This document shows, piece after piece, positions 9,367 through 21,490 of a stretch of 64,000 nucleotides of DNA. Below the pieces are notes generated by a model, which did no database searches, had not been told where the DNA came from, and saw only the letters and a program-made list of their open reading frames with translations. The translations under genes and the position numbers were made by a program. The stretch spans positions 186,001-250,000 of the forward strand of contig JAHCVI010000006.1 of assembly GCA_019096155.1 (NCBI GenBank), given 5' to 3'. The stretch is from Staphylotrichum longicolle (Eukaryota; Ascomycota; Sordariomycetes; Sordariales; Chaetomiaceae). The first letter of the stretch is position 1; the number at the start of each line of letters is the position of its first letter.

Positions 9367-11745
9367 ATGGCGCCGTCCTTCGACCACTTGCGCGACGAGG
9401 ACCTCGACGAGGAGGATTTCGACGTGGACGAGGTCGACATCTCGGATCTCCGCGAGAAATATGAGGTCCAGCTCGAGCAGGGCTACGACACCTTCGTCGT
9501 CATCGACGGCCTGCCCGCCGTCAACGCAGAGCAAAAACCGAAGCTCATCAAGTTCCTGCTGAAGAAGCTCAACTCGGTCGGCAGGACCAGCGAGGACCTG
9601 ATCTACATGCCCTTTGGCGACGATGGCATGTCGTTGAGGTATGCAGCAGACTGTAGCGCCGCGACGCCGCGTGGCCGCGTGGCAGGGTAGCCGGGGCTGG
9701 ACACTGACTCTCCGCAGGTTTGCCTTTGTCGAGTATTCATCGCCCGCCGAGGCTGCCGCCGCCGTCCGCCAGCTCGACTACACCCCCCTCGACAAGAAGC
9801 ACACCCTGCGCGTCAACAAGCTCACCGATGTCGACCGGTACGGGCGGGAGGGCCGCATCGATGAGGACTACACCCCGCCCAAGATTGAGGAGTTCCAAGA
9901 AAAGGAGCACCTGCGGTCCTTCATGGCGGATCCCAGCGGGCGCGGCAGAGATCAGTTTGTCATGTTCCGCGGGGAAACAGTGGGCGTTTTCTGGAACAAC
10001 GAGAAGGACCAGCCCGAGAACATTGTCGACCGGCAACAATGGACCGAGACCTTTGTTCAGTGGTCGCCGCAGGGCACATATCTCACATCAGTGCACGCCC
10101 AAGGTGTGCTCCTCTGGGGTGGCGCATCTTGGTCGAGGTTGAGGCGGTTCCCCCACCCCTTCGTCAACCTCGTCGCATTCTCTCCCAACGAAAAGTACCT
10201 CGTCACCTGGTCGAACCGGCCCATCTCGATCCCCGACAGCGGCCACCCCGCGCTGTCGCTCGACGACGACGGCAAGAACTATGTCATCTGGGACATTGAG
10301 ACATCCAAGCCCCTGCGTTCGTTTGCCCAGCAAGACACACCGGCTGGCGACGACCCCGCCAAGAAGCCGGCCAAGTTCCCTTGGCCTGCGTTCAAGTGGT
10401 CCGCCGACGACAAGTACGTGGCGAGGCTGAACCAGGGCACGTCAATCTCCGTGTACGAGCTCCCCAAGATGAACCTTCTGGACAAGACCGCGATCAAGAT
10501 CGATGGTGTGATGGACTTCGAGTGGGCGCCCGCCACCGTCCGCCGGGACGGTGTCAAGACATATGAGCAGCTCTTCTGCTTCTGGACACCCGAAATCGGC
10601 AGCAACCCCGCGAGGGTCGGTCTGATGAGCATTCCCTCCAAGCAGGTCGTCCGCTCGCTCAACCTTTTCAGCGTTTCGGATGCCAAGCTTCACTGGCAAT
10701 CCGATGGTTCCTACATCTGCGTCAAGGTCGACCGGCACTCCAAGTCCAAGAAGTCCCAGGCCACCACCCTCGAGATCTTCCGCGTCAAGGAGAAGGGCGT
10801 CCCGGTGGAGGTTGTCGACACTGTTAAGGACACGGTCATCAACTTTGCCTGGGAGCCCAAGGGCGACCGGTTCGTCATCATCACGACATCAGAGCCCGTT
10901 GGCGCCACTGCCGTGCCGCCCAAGACTGCCGTCTCCTTCTTCTGCCCCGAGAAGGCCAAGGGCAACGCGGTCGGCAACTTCAAGCACCTCCGCACGCTCG
11001 ACAAGAAGAACAGCAATGCCATCTACTGGTCGCCCAGGGGCCGCTTCGTTGTCATTGCCACTGTCGGCAACCAGCAGGGCTCTGACCTCGAGTTCTTCGA
11101 CCTCGACTTTGAGGGCGAGAAGCCCGAGGGCGAGAAGGACCTGACGGCGAATCTGCAGCTGATGAACACGTCGGAGCACTACGGCATGACCGACGTCGAG
11201 TGGGATCCCTCAGGCCGTTACGTCGCCTCCTGGGCGTCGGCCTGGAAGCACTCGGTACGTTTCTTTTCCTCTGCCACAGCTATCCACGCTTACTAACAAT
11301 CTTTTCCCCGCAGATGGAAAACGGCTACCACGTCTACGACTTCCGCGGCGAGCTCCTTCGCGAGGAGCCCATCGAGAAGTTCAAGCAGTTCTCGTGGCGC
11401 CCGCGCCCCCCGACGCTCCTCACCAAGGAGGAGCAGAAGCAGATCCGCAAGAACCTGCGCGAGTACTCGCGCGTGTTCGAGCAGGAGGACGCCGAGCGCA
11501 TCAGCAGCGCCGACGTGGCCGTCGTCGAGGCCCGCCGCCAGCAGCTGCGCGACTGGCTCGCCTGGCGCGAGGCCACCGAGGAGGAGCTCGCCGAGGAGCG
11601 CGCCGCCCTGGGCCTGCCCGAGAATCCCGTGGCCGCGCTGCTCGAGAAGCAGGCGGCGGCGGTGGCGCACGAGGGAGAGGAGCAGCAGGTGGTGGAGGAG
11701 GAGATGGAGGAGGTGCTGGAGGAGTCGGAGGAGGTTGTCAATTAG
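9367..11745 (+). CDS. PRT1: eukaryotic translation initiation factor 3 subunit B
   Basis: The model joins 9367-9638, 9718-11254 and 11314-11745, giving 746 residues. It is a scaffold subunit of eIF3, which recruits the 43S complex to mRNA. In order: an acidic N terminus (DEDLDEEDFDVDEVDISDL), an RRM at about 40-125 (FVVIDGLP, then FAFVEYSS across intron 1), an eIF2A-like beta-propeller at about 150-590 (repeated Trp/Asp blades such as VQWSPQGTYL and VEWDPSGRYVASW), and a charged helical C terminus that binds other eIF3 subunits (FSWRPRPPTLLTKEEQKQI). Both introns have clean donors (GTATGC, GTACGT) and CAG acceptors, and the second has a TACTAAC branch site. It is intact and typical. Confidence 0.97.
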
Positions 11746-13364
11746 GTTTACGCGCAAAAGCCATAAGGTTGAGGCGGGAGCGCCTGAAATTCGATTTGTT
11801 CACCTGTGGAACTGGATCTCTCCCCCTTTTGTTCTCTGCTCAAGTTTCATCGATGTTATTCCAGACCCTTAGTGGTTGCTTCAGTAGTTGGCATGCAGGC
11901 CGGGGGTAGGCACGACATTTAGGGAAGGTGTGGTGTTCAAGGCATCGTCAAAAACCGGGGTCTGGAGGTTTCTCAGAGGAGGCACGTGGAGGAGGCACGT
12001 GGGAGGGTTAAACACACATATCAGGAGTGTGTGCGGCTGTTCGTTTGCTTTCTCCCTCTCTCGATTGGCCAATCAGTCAATGTCAGTTTGATTCGGGTCA
12101 CTGAGCTGATAATGCCATTGCTCTGCGATGTTGTTCGTCTGCGCATGGATCGGGGTTTGATGGTGGGAGGAGTGGGTTCAGCTCGTCTGACCTGAGTGCT
12201 ATGGACTGCTCTCGCTTTGCATGGATCTCGCTTTGCCTACCTAGGTGGTCCCTTTTCGTCTCACTCCCACGTTTTGTTGTCGTCTGGCAGATTCCCATCT
12301 ACCCTCCGTTCTGTCTGTCTTGGCCTCGCCCCATCCACATCATCTTTCCTCGTCTGCCATGGGTGGGAGCCAGATCTGGCCGTGTCTCATCTTGTGTGGG
12401 CCGGCTGGAAGGCGGGAAGCCGTCTGGCTTGCTGGGGGCAGGTTGCGGTTGGTGGCCGCGGGTTGCCGTCTGGTCCCTGGTGTTGGTGGGGTAACGGGGG
12501 GCAAACGGGGGTGGCGGCGAGCAGAGATGGAGCGGGGCGCCAGATGGTGAATGGCTGGGAGGTGATGGCTCAGTGGTGTAATCTTACGGAGGGAAGGGAG
12601 AAAACGGGACGGTGTCACATGGGAGACAGTTCCATGCTGATGGCGGGTGCTCATGATTTGGGCTTGGGATGTTTCTCTGTCCGTTGCGTGCGTGTGTGTG
12701 TGGCGCTTGGAGTTTTAAGGAGGACCAGGGCTGGAACAAAGGAACAAACGAACAACTGAACCATGATACGACGGACGGTTCCATTTCTGAGAGTGGAGGT
12801 CCACCGGAGCGGTGAAGCTGTCTGTTCCGTTTGGAGAAGACGTTTTCTCTCTCAGAGCTGCGGATGTTGCAACCGGAGTGGGGCCGGCCGGCAGCCGGCA
12901 TGGCTACCGGCGTGGAGTGGGTCTTCTCGGTTGTTTTGGGGTCTGATGTCCTCGAGGCAGATCAAGTAACACACTCAGCGAGACAGCCAAGCTGTGGCAA
13001 CGGAGTCCCAGCCTCAGGTCCACTTATACCTTGGGTCAGTGTCTCCTGCTCCCCGGCTGTTCTGCAAACGCTGCCCTGGCTCCATCTTCCAGAACAAGTT
13101 CCCTTTGAACCGGCACGTCGAACCGCGGTGTCACGTCCCATGTCACGTCCCAAATCAAGCGAGCGTCGGGTCCTGACCGTTTGAGAATGGAGAAACGTCG
13201 AGGCTGGGGGCAAGGAGCGCTCACAAACGCCGATATTTGGGCCATCCCTGCCTCCGGACTCGATTCTTCTGTGCCTGAAGACACTGAAGCTCACCGCAAG
13301 GGCTTGCGATCCCTCATCACCAACAGATTTCTCTCTCTCCGGTCCGGTGTTGGAACCGGCCGAG
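11746..13364. other. intergenic, promoter side of the 13365 gene
   Basis: These 1.6 kb hold the 3' UTR of eIF3b and the upstream region of the next gene. Apart from a duplicated CACGTG motif (listed separately) and a pyrimidine-rich stretch near 12250-12360, nothing is recognised. Open frames here lack protein-like texture. Confidence 0.45.
11979..12005. promoter_or_regulatory. tandem pair of CACGTG E-boxes
   Basis: The segment GGAGGCACGTGG occurs twice in a row, placing palindromic CACGTG hexamers at 11983-11988 and 11996-12001, 13 bases apart. CACGTG is the core site of bHLH factors such as Cbf1 or SREBP-type proteins. Function is inferred from the motif alone. It lies about 240 bases past the eIF3b stop and 1.4 kb upstream of the next start. 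Confidence 0.35.
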
Positions 13365-15969
13365 ATGCACCATCGGCTAGAGCAAGCCTGGGAGCTGAAG
13401 ACGGCGGGCAAAAATGTTTGGGAGTTTGACTCGGTGTATCGTGCCGTTCAACAAGCCGGGCGCTCGCCCAAGGTGACAACAAAGGACGAGAAACCGAGCG
13501 CCGTCAGCCTACCCCAACCCGTCTCAAACCTCCCACAGCAGACACGGCTCCCGGCCGGCGAGGTGCTCAAGCGGGCGCTGGAGAGGGAGAAACAAGCGAT
13601 ACAAATGGCACGCAATACGACGAGGCGGTTCAACGAGGTTCGTTGTGTGTCCGATGCAAGGTTGAGTTGAATGAGCTGACGTCCGCACAGGGCCCGAGAC
13701 CCCATCCCGTTCCTCCCTTTCGAATGGTGACCAATCCATGGTTGAAACCTCCGCCGATCTCTCATCAGTTGAGTGTCCATTCTCAAGATGCTCGTCCATT
13801 CGGGAGCCATTCGTCAGCCAACCGCCCATCAAACACCACACAAAACTCTGGCAGCCACAACTCTGGCAACCGTCCTTGGGGCAACCGTCCGCCGGCCAAC
13901 AATTTTTGGGGCGGCCGTCCTTCCAGCAATCACCCCTCTGGGAACCAGTCTTTGAACAACAACTCTGCCGGAAGTTACACTTCGAGTAACCGTCCTCCCT
14001 GCCATCCTATGGCTGGCCACCACACTCCAGCCAACCGTCCTTCAACCAATGTCTCTGCCGGGTACCGCCAATGGGATAACCCTCCTTCAGGGCACAACAC
14101 TTCCAGCAACAATCGCTTGGGTAACAATCCTTCCGGAAACCACCCCTCCGGCAACGATACTCCAGGCAGTGGCAAGCCAGGAGTCGCTTCAGGAAGCCGT
14201 CCGCCTGCTGGCCCTAAACTAGGTAGCCACTGGCAACGGGGTGCCAATTCGGGCAGCCAATATTCGGGCAGCTATCAACCAAATCACCGGCCCGCGGTAA
14301 GCTCCCCGCTCACTCAACAATGGAAAAAGGACAAGAATGGTGGCCAGAGAAAAAAGAGCAAGTCCCCGAAAAAGACCCGGCAGGACAAGGAACCGGGCAG
14401 GAAGAAAACGGTAGCGCAGAAGCCGAAGGGTCAGAAGCCAGGAGGCTTGACAGCGGAAAGCCAGACACCAGCAGAAACCCAGCAGCCATCGGGGCAGCCC
14501 GACCTCCAGCAACAGAATCAAACCCTAAGACTCTCCCCAAAAGTAAAAGATGAGCCTGGCACCGAGCGCCCATCGCTCACCGCACCGCCGTTCACCCCAC
14601 CAGACGAAACCACATCGCAGGCATCTTCACAGCTGTTGTCGCAGACCTCTTCACAGCCATGGTCCGATCACCCATCCAAAGCCTCGTCGCAAACATCCGC
14701 CGGAACCCAGACCGCCGACGTATCTCCCCCACGAGATGAACTTCCATCCGCAACCCGTCCCGCAGAACAAACCTTCCTTTCACGCCAACCCTCGACAGCC
14801 GAGGGCCCCGGCACCAACCAAGATGTGGTCACGGTCCTCGAGAGCCTGGTGAACAAGTCCTTCAGCGAACTGTGCACGCAAATGACAGAGAACATCCGCA
14901 CCCACGTCACCGAGTCGTTCGAGACCAAACATAGAGAACTCACGGCACAAAATCAGCAGCTCGTCGAGAAGCTCGAACAACAAACCCAACTGGTACCCTC
15001 TCCCCATCCCCATCCCCATCTCTGTCCCCCAAAACACGTCACTAAATATAATAACAGCTCGATAAGCAACACGCCTGGCTCCTCACCAACCATCTCCACC
15101 CGCGCCCTCCCACCGTCCTCGACAGCATCGAGACAGACGAGCAGTCGCAGCAGCACTGGGACGCCGAGGAGTGGCGGTACATCAACGCGCCGGTGCTGGG
15201 CCACAGCGACGACTCGGCGGACGAGACGTACGTGCCGACCATCAACTTTGATCTCGGCGACAACGGCGTTGAAAATACAAAAGACGGCAACGCGGGGGAC
15301 AGGGACAGTGATACCGAGGAGAAGAGCGGGGGTAGTAGTTCTAGGCGGAAGGGGAAGGGGAAAGAGAAGATGAGGGAAGGGGGGAAAGAGAAGGAGAAGA
15401 AGAAGAAGAAAAAGAAGAAAAATGGGGGTGTGCAGCCAGAGCCGACGAGCAAGAAGAGGAAGCGCAAGTGGAGGGACCGAGCGAAGCGCAGGAGGAGAGC
15501 GAGGGAGCAGGAGGACAGTTCGGACGAGAGTTCAGTTGAAGAAACGCCAGCTGCAAAGAAATGGAAGGGAAAGGTGAAAGAGACGAGAAAAGAAAGCCCT
15601 GAGAGTTCAGAAGAGAAGGAGACGCCGGCCAAGCGAAGGAGGACAGCAAGGGGAAAAGGGACGAGCTCTGGCAGTTCTGAGCGCTCCGACAGCTCCAACA
15701 GCTCCGACAGCTCCGACAGTTCTGAAAGTTCGGTTGAGGAGACGCCGGTGAAGAGAAGCCGAAAGGCGAGAGAGCGGGACAAGGGAGCGAGTTCTGATCG
15801 CTCCAAGAGTCGGTTCAAGGAGTCGCCCATCGTGAACCCCTACTTGACCAAAATCGCCGAGGAGCAGGCGCGCCTTGCGAGGCTCAAGCGCATGACTGGG
15901 ACAAGCGGCGGGACGGGAACAATCAAGGGGAGAAACCGCCACAGGTGTGCGCGCGGTAGATTTATTTAG
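13365..15969 (+). CDS. large low-complexity, probably nuclear protein
   Basis: The model joins 13365-13637, 13691-14992 and 15058-15969, giving 828 residues; both introns are in phase. Residues about 1-90 are helical and charged. Residues about 130-260 are an Asn/Ser/Pro/Gly repeat region (units such as GNHPSGN, SSNRP). A Lys/Pro/Gln-rich segment follows, then Ser/Thr/Gln/Pro-rich sequence. A helical segment at about 430-525 (SLVNKSFSELCTQMTENI, then QLVEKLEQQTQL) spans intron 2 and probably forms a coiled coil. The C-terminal third alternates acidic Ser tracts (SSNSSDSSDSSESS) with poly-Lys (KEKKKKKKKKN) and KRRRR-like signals, as in nuclear or nucleolar proteins. I know no orthologue by name. 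The ATG at 13365 is the first in frame, but an upstream exon cannot be excluded. Confidence 0.7.
13805..14190 (+). repeat. coding Asn/Ser/Pro/Gly degenerate repeats
   Basis: Within the 13365 gene, short degenerate units built on S/G-N-R/H-P-S/x-G/S-N recur (SGNRPWGNRP, SSNHPSGN, GNNPSGNHPSGN). At DNA level the imperfect unit is about 15-21 bases, rich in AAC and CCTTC. Such tracts are usually disordered and vary in length between strains. Confidence 0.7.
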
Positions 15970-17972
15970 ATAGTGAGCTTGATCTGGAAAATAGATCTAA
16001 TCACGGTGTGCCTTCTCTGTTGAGTTGAGACACAGTAACGCTGTTTGAGCTGAGCGCAACAAGGCTGCCAAGAGGCCGGGGGGTTTCCCTGCAAGTCCCG
16101 GCGGCGCAGGGCTGCGGGAGCACCCGCACCAACCAGTTACCGGGGGTCTGCCCGGAGCCAGATCTCGGGCCGGATACGAGTGGCCCCGGAGCGGGAGCGG
16201 GAGCTGCTTTTCTCGGGAGGAGAATTGGAAGTGTTCCGGCAAGTGTGGGGCGAAACGAGGCTGCCTCCTCACAAAAGACACAAGAGGTTTTCGTTTCCGC
16301 CCGGCCGATGCAGAAATCGAAAAGTTGCAGAAAGTGCGGTCTGGCAGGGGTCCCTTTTTGCATCGTCTCAACAAAACCGGCAAAGATGCTTAGTGCCCCC
16401 CAACAAAATGCATTGCTCCACTTTTTCACAAGCAGATTCACCCTGCATCCCCTAATCTGTGGTTGGCCAGAGATGAGAGGTACCTGAATCTTCGCTTCAA
16501 TGTGCCGACGACACAGAGGGGGCGTTTCGTGCGAATCGAGATGCAGAGAAGCGAAGCAGGTTGTTCGCGTCATGGACTGTCATTGTCTGCACCAGGCCCA
16601 ATTCACTTGGCACCAAGTCCAAAAGCCGGAGCCCGCAGTCAGGCGGCTTGAGGGCAACCAAAACTCAATGGAGCGTTGCGCTGAGATGTTCTCGAGGTAC
16701 CCCGCCCCCGCAGTTTGGGCTGTTCCTTGCAGGGATGAGCTGGGTTTGTCCGACTGCTCCCCTGCTGGAAAAAAGTGAGACAACTCTGCAAAAGAAAAAA
16801 AAAAGCAGCTTTTCCCCAGCCAGTTCGAGCTCCGCCGGGTTCGAGACGCCATTGGAAAAGATCTTGACGCACCGCCTTGCTGCGCAGGATCGAGACCCCT
16901 CGGCTCCCTCCTCAGTCGCCTCAGTCTCCATCCATCCGTATCGCCATCTCGGCCTCCCGTGTCCTCTGGTCCTTTCCGACTGGCTGACAGCACGCCAGAG
17001 GTCGGACGAAAATGCAATGCATGCCTGAAGATCTTCGATGGCCAGCGTGCCCAAACTGGGCTAGTCCGATCGATGCCAGCGAATTGGTTGGGCCTCGGTA
17101 AGACATCTGCCTGTGAATGTGTCCAGTCTCAGCCAGTTCAGCTTGCAAGCTGCACTCCGCTGCATCACAATCACATGCCAGTCGGCTGAGGGCTGCATCC
17201 CATCGCGAGATGCCCAGCGGTGAACTGCCCCCGACCGCTCTTGGCGCCCTGGGATTCCCGGGGTGTGGGTCCTCCGTGCCTTCGCTCCGGACCGGCCTGT
17301 TCCAGGTTTGACCAGATGTCGCCTTCTGGGGGCGCCATGCTCTGCGTGGAGCTTGTTGCGGTGGCCAAACTCCCAACCCGAAACCGACAGCTTTCTTGGA
17401 CGTGTGGAGGGTGAGGCGACAAACGTTGGGCTTGAAAAAGGGCTCGTTTTCTCCTGCTGGCTCTGAATTGTTCGTATTTCGTGTCTTGTCTTTTGTGTTG
17501 GGTCTTTTTCAAGTTTCCTGTCGTTGTCGTGTCTGGGGCTTGCAGGTTGTGCTGTCCGTCCGTCCTCGCTCCCGATTTTCTGTAAGTGCCAGCGGGAAGA
17601 GTGTCCCGTACCTGCACTGCGGTCCCCCCGTCCCAACAAATCACAGCGAATCGACCCACGGCAGAAGGAGCACCCACAGGAAATTTTCGAGACCCTGGAC
17701 GGCGGAAAGAGCCTCCTGATCGTTTTTCTTCCCCTTTGACCCCCACACTCTTTTCTCTCCCTTTCTCTTCTCCCGTGGTTGATCGAGGTTCCTCCTGACG
17801 GTTCGTCCCATCTCTCGACCCTCCTCCATTTGCACTCGCGGCAGTTGGAGAACCAAGCCTCAGCAGCTCAGCAGGGCTAACCCAAGGACACTTTTTAGAA
17901 GACCCCTGCCGCCGTCTTCTGAGAACACGGCACTCCTCTCGCACGCCAATTGATCCCCCAAGGTCAAGCACC
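15970..17972. other. long upstream region of the desaturase
   Basis: Two kilobases without a supported gene. The 500 bases before the desaturase ATG are pyrimidine-rich, like a highly expressed fungal 5' leader. A consensus donor (GTAAGT at 17582-17587) with several downstream CAG sites suggests a 5'-UTR intron, though the acceptor cannot be chosen. A 12-base A-rich run lies near 16794-16803. Confidence 0.45.
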
Positions 17973-19483
17973 ATGGCTCCCGCGACTGCTTCCAGCCTCC
18001 CGGCTGCCAACAAGCCGTTCCTGAGGAGGAATATCACCTCGACCACCGCCGACTCGGACTCTAGTGCCGTCGTCTCTCCCAGCGACTCTCCCCGCCAGTC
18101 TCCCTCTTCCACCTCGCTGTCGTCGCTGGCTTCCGACGCGGCGACCCCGGAGAAGTATGGCAAGCTGATCGACACGTATGGCAACGAGTTCCACGTGCCC
18201 GACTTCACCATCAAGGACATCCGCGATGCCATCCCCAAGCACTGCTACGAGCGCTCGGCCCTCCGCAGCATGGGCTATGTTGCCCGCGACATGGTCTACC
18301 TCGCGACCACCTTCTACCTGTGGAACAAGTTCGTGACCCCCGAGTACATTCCCTCGCAGCCGGTGCGTGTCGTCCTCTGGGGCGTCTACACCTTCCTGCA
18401 GGGCCTCTTCGGCACCGGCCTGTGGGTCCTTGCCCATGAGTGCGGCCACGGCGCCTTCTCTCCCTCGCAGACGTTCAACAACCTGGTCGGCTGGGTTCTG
18501 CACTCGGCGCTGCTCGTGCCCTACTTCAGCTGGCAGCTCAGCCACAGCAAGCACCACAAGGCCACCGGCAACATGGGCCGCGACATGGTGTTCCTCCCCC
18601 GCACCCGGGAGCAGCAGGCTTCGCGCCTCGGCCGCCTCGTTCACGAGCTTTCGGAACTGACCGAGGAGACCCCCATCGCCACCGCCATCCACCTCGTCGG
18701 CCAGCAGCTCATCGGCTGGTGGAACTACCTCCTGACCAACGTGACGGGCCACAACAACCACGAGAGGCAGAGGGAGGGCCGCGGCAAGGGCAAGAAGAAC
18801 GGCTTCGGCGGCGGCGTCAACCACTTCGACCCCCGCAGCCCGCTGTACGAGAATAGGGACGCCCCGTACATCCTGCTGAGCGACCTGGGTCTGGCCATCA
18901 CCATCTCGGCGCTCGTGTACCTTGGCAAGACTTTTGGCTGGTCCAACATGTTTGTCTGGTACTTCCTGCCCTACCTCTGGGTGAACCACTGGCTCGGTAA
19001 GTCACGCTCCCTCGAGCAGCCTGGATTGGGGAGACAAGAATGAAAATGCTGACAATGAACACCCCAGTTGCCATCACGTACCTGCAGCACACTGATCCTA
19101 CCCTGCCTCACTACACCGAGGAGGAGTGGAACTTTGTCCGCGGCGCCGCTGCCACCATCGACCGCGAGTTTGGCTTCATCGGCCGTCACCTGCTCCACGG
19201 CATCATCGAGACGCACGTCCTGCACCACTACGTCAGCTCGATCCCCTTCTACAACGCCGACGAGGCCACCGAGGCCATCAAGCCCATCATGGGCCGCCAC
19301 TACCGCGCCGACACCCGTGACGGCCCCGCCGGCTTCATCAAGGCCATGTGGAAGAGCGCCCGTTGGTGCCAGTGGGTCGAGCCCACCGAGGGTGCCGAGG
19401 GCCCGGCGAAGGGCGTGCTGTTCTTCCGCAACCGCAACGGTCTGGGTACTGCGCCCGCCAAGATGAAGCCCGCTTCCCAGTAG
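17973..19483 (+). CDS. delta-12-type (oleate) fatty acid desaturase
   Basis: The model joins 17973-18996 and 19068-19483, giving 479 residues. It inserts a double bond into oleoyl chains in the ER membrane to give linoleate. The three iron-binding histidine boxes are HECGH (155-159), HSKHH (191-195) and HVLHH (391-395). Hydrophobic membrane segments lie around 105-150, 170-190 and 300-345. The motif after box 3 (YVSSIPFYNADEATEAI) is the delta-12 form; omega-3 enzymes usually differ there, so delta-15 activity is less likely. The N-terminal 60 residues are Ser/Pro/Ala-rich and cytosolic. The start has strong context (CACCATGG). Intron 1 splits a Val codon cleanly. It follows a long pyrimidine-rich leader, suggesting strong or regulated expression. 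Confidence 0.93.
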
Positions 19484-20721
19484 ATGGCAAGGGCAGCGTG
19501 TTGATTCTCCTCTCTTGATGGCCCGGGACCGACTTGCCTCGACAGCGATTCTGGCCTGGTTTCGGCCATTCGCCATGACCGCTTTGCCTCGACAGCTTCG
19601 GCGTTGGCCAGGCCAGCTCATGACGTGCGGGGCAAGACGCGAGAGAGTTTTTGACTCGATCGACCGCGTCCCAGGGTACTGTGATGACGTTAGAAAAGTT
19701 AGTCCGCGTTTTGTCAAAAGGAGCCGCTTGGCTCGTGTTGATGGGAAGCATTACATGATGTCAGGAGAGGGTTGTCGCAAAGAGTAGACGATAGACCTAT
19801 GCATTTAATGAGACCAGACTTTGCAAGCAACCATTGATCCCGACATGGATGTCGTGGCTGGTGACGAACTTGCGATCACAAGGATGGTTCTGAGGATGTG
19901 GCATGTCGACGCTGAGAGTGACAGGAATTCGGGACGGTCGGAAAACTGGACGACTGGCAAACAACCCAACCAAGCTGTTTCCGAGTCGAGCCTGGTGCAT
20001 ACCTTGTAATTGCCCGCCTGTTCTGCCTGGGTTCCTACCCTTCGTTTTCCCGGTTTGTGTGTTCAAGTGCGGGGTGCGTCAGGCGCCGCATGGTTTCCTT
20101 TGGAGCTGATGGTGAGGGGAAAGGAGGCGGAGTCTATCCATACTCCAACAGCTCCTTGAGTTTAACCCCTCCGCCCATGGATGGATCCTGCTTGACGCAA
20201 CTTAGATTGGTAAATGAAGTGGACGACGGATCTGTAGTCTCTGGGACTCGAGGATAGATTCCTATTTCTTTTTAATTCTTCTTTTTATCTTTTTGGGAGG
20301 TAAACCAGATGTTGTGAAGCCTGGTCTATCGCGTGATACTCGAGCAAGTACGTCTGAGAGAGTCAAGTCGAGAGTCAAGCAGAGAGAGTCTAGGAGAGAG
20401 TCGGTGTCTGACGTGGGCAGTCGTTGTTTTCTTTGCCACGACTCTTTGTGTGTTACAGATCTTCTTCCCATCCCGTTAGTTCCCTGCGGCGACTTGACCC
20501 TTCGCGACATGCAACGGGAACCGCAGGCACAAATCTTGGTGTGAGTCAAGTACTTCGCCATCGAACAGCCAGATTTTTGCTGAGGCTTCATATCTCAGCT
20601 CAGGTCGTCAGGAGATCAATGATTCTGTTCCCCAGCTCACTCCGTCAACCGAGTCGAAGAAGGCTATAATAGGCCTTCACTCCGTGCTCTCTTTGCCATA
20701 GCCGCCCCGAATCGAACTGTT
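19484..20721. other. convergent intergenic region
   Basis: This is the 3' flank of the desaturase and the 3' flank of the CVNH-like gene on the other strand. Short direct repeats occur (TTGCCTCGACAGC near 19530 and 19580, and the GAGAGTC cluster listed separately). No gene is supported. Confidence 0.45.
20355..20402. repeat. GAGAGTC-type imperfect repeat cluster
   Basis: About six imperfect copies of GAGAGTC (with AGAGAGTC and GAGAGAGTC variants) occur within 48 bases. It is purine-rich simple sequence of unknown role. Confidence 0.6.
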
Positions 20722-21490
20722 TTACATCGCAACCTCACGCCGACGTTCACCTCTCCCTCCCTCAGCCATTCCTCCCGCGCACTTGAGCGTGCCCATATCG
20801 TTGGTGATTCCCTCGTCTATAACGGTGAGCCATCAGTAACCTGCCTCCATCCGCACTCGCCAACCCTAGCAGAATACAAGGCCTTCGTCTAGGGAATGGA
20901 AGGAGAAGAACATACCCAAGTTGATGGTCGACCTCACCGCGCCCCTGCCCCCAACCAAGGGCTCACAGAAGCAACTCAGCAGATGCTCGCGCTGGGCCTG
21001 CGCTGCCGTGACGGTGCAGTTGGTGCAGTAGTTGGAGAACTTGCCGCTACGAGTCCCGACGCAGGGCTGGTTAGCGCGTTTTCCCAGCATGTATCGAGTC
21101 CCATCAAACATGACAAGAATAAGATGTTGCCTGACAGCCAGCGTAAGGGAGTATGAATCAGGCCAGGCTTAAAGCAAGGCAAGGCAAGGCACACACACCA
21201 AAAAAGAAACGAGAGAACGAGAGGGGGAGACCGAGACCCTGGTGAGGGATGCACATGGTCAGGTCGAGCTGGTTGTCGGACTGGGCTTCGACTACGACAC
21301 CGCCGCCGTCGTCGGGAGAAGAAGCAGGAGCGGTGGCAATGGGGTGGCAGCAGGTAGCGCCGAGGAAGAAGTTGTGCACCAAATCGATGGCGGTGCAGCT
21401 GAGGGAGAAGTTGCCTGGAGGGATTGAGGCGGGGGCCGCGGTGACGAGGGCGGCGGTGAAAGAGAGAAGGAAATGGAATGGGGGACGCAT
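20722..21490 (-). CDS. secreted cyanovirin-N-like (CVNH) protein, frameshifted
   Basis: The model has exons 21490-21238, 21130-20916 and 20816-20722, with GT-AG introns of 107 and 99 bases. The first 20 residues are a signal peptide (MRPPFHFLLSFTAALVTAAP). The rest follows the two-repeat CVNH lectin pattern: GNFSLSCTAIDL, then LGATC, then LDLTMCI, GN.L, then GKFSNYCTNCTV, LLSCFC, STINLDEGITNDMGTLKC. CVNH domains bind mannose-rich glycans. Within exon 2 the frame must shift near 21108-21112 (one base missing) to pass from GNILFL to FDGTRYMLGKR. The last exon ends in a short basic tail. The family call is from motif spacing only, and the exact exon 1 to 2 junction is uncertain. Confidence 0.6.

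Noticed and set aside
12196..12759. 187-codon plus-strand frame in the gap after eIF3b
   Set aside because: Trp/Gly/Cys-heavy composition, no motif, and overlapping frames of similar quality.
16840..16860. GGGTTCGAG motif resembling a tRNA T-arm
   Set aside because: No stem pairing and no upstream tRNA body.
17964..18989. 341-codon minus-strand frame opposite the desaturase
   Set aside because: Antisense shadow; the histidine boxes fix the coding strand.
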